NCBI GenBank assembly: GCA_036505795.1
Contig: DASXSU010000003.1
Span: 1 to 5,159, forward strand
Length of the DNA: 5,159 bases
DNA from: NS-11 sp036505795
GTDB lineage: Bacteria > Nitrospirota > Nitrospiria > Nitrospirales > NS-4
Direction of reading: 5' to 3'
The notes below the pieces were generated by a model that saw only the letters and a program-made list of their open reading frames with translations, was not told where the DNA came from and did not search any database. Positions 4,958-5,159 of the stretch are shown here, piece after piece. Both the position numbers and the translations under genes were made by a program. Every line of letters begins with the position of its first letter. The first letter of the stretch is position 1.

Positions 4958-5159
4958 CTACGGCCGCAAATTCTGCGCGCGGACAACGCCGGCCTTTTCC
5001 AGTGCGCCGATTTCGCCCTCGCTATAGCCAATGCTTTGCAGCACTTCGACGCTGTGTTCGCCCAGCACGGGCGCAAAGCGGCGAAAGGTCGGCGGCGTGT
5101 CAGACAAACGGAATGGCGATGCCAGTTGGCGTACCTTTCCTTCCAGCGGGTGATCCAGC
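4958..5159 (-). CDS. CaiB/BaiF family III CoA-transferase, C-terminal part
   Basis: The last 66 codons read LDHPLEGKVRQLASPFRLSD, then TPPTFRRFAPVLGEHSVEVL and QSIGYSEGEIGALEKAGVVR, ending with a TAG (plus 4958-4960). The pattern HPxxGxVRQLASPFRLSDTP, then RRFAPVLGEHSxEVL, then GYSxxEIxxLxxxGVV is the characteristic C-terminus of family III CoA-transferases. These transfer CoA between carboxylic acids, as in carnitine, formyl/oxalate or bile-acid metabolism. They are cytoplasmic, interlocked dimers whose catalytic Asp is in the N-terminal half, outside this window. The substrate cannot be told from the C-terminus. The gene runs off the right edge, so start, operon and regulation are not visible. 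It converges on the broken toxin. Confidence 0.9.
   Translation of the reverse strand, partial: LDHPLEGKVRQLASPFRLSDTPPTFRRFAPVLGEHSVEVLQSIGYSEGEIGALEKAGVVRAQNLRP

Overview
The window reads as chromosomal DNA from a free-living, moderately GC-rich bacterium. Intact genes are GC-rich and the gaps are more mixed. Two imperfect copies of a GTCATYYCGA...GAAATC-type intergenic repeat recall dispersed repeats that I associate with Acidobacteriota and some deltaproteobacteria. That taxonomic hint is weak and rests on memory, not a search.

Layout, left to right. (1) At 1-211 on the minus strand is the remnant of an S1/P1-type zinc nuclease, with the zinc-ligand block HLVGDIHQPLH, an in-frame TAG and no 5' half. 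(2) At 212-381 is the katG leader, with weak sigma70-like boxes, a GC hairpin and an OxyR-like ATAG-N7-CTAT element. (3) At 382-2619 is a complete two-domain catalase-peroxidase, katG, with every expected catalytic residue. A strong 12-bp stem-loop follows it. (4) At 2680-3285 is about 600 bp with no convincing gene, holding several small repeats and a hairpin. (5) At 3286-3993 is a HigBA-like toxin-antitoxin operon in toxin-first order. It has a good promoter whose spacer and -10 overlap an inverted repeat. The toxin lacks about ten residues of its core and the usual ATG, while the antitoxin is intact. (6) At 4059-4090 is a long palindrome. (7) At 4144-4646 is a second, antitoxin-first module: an intact small antitoxin and a RelE/YafQ-like toxin broken by a frameshift. 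(8) At 4647-4957 is a gene-poor gap. (9) At 4958-5159 on the minus strand is the C-terminus of a CaiB/BaiF (family III) CoA-transferase, running off the window.

How the parts relate: katG is a stand-alone peroxide-defence gene, probably monocistronic. Between it and the CoA-transferase lies a region of gene decay. The main pattern is that both toxin-antitoxin modules keep an intact antitoxin next to a damaged toxin, and the nuclease at the left edge is also broken. I see no CRISPR array, tRNA, rRNA, transposase or convincing new multi-gene system.
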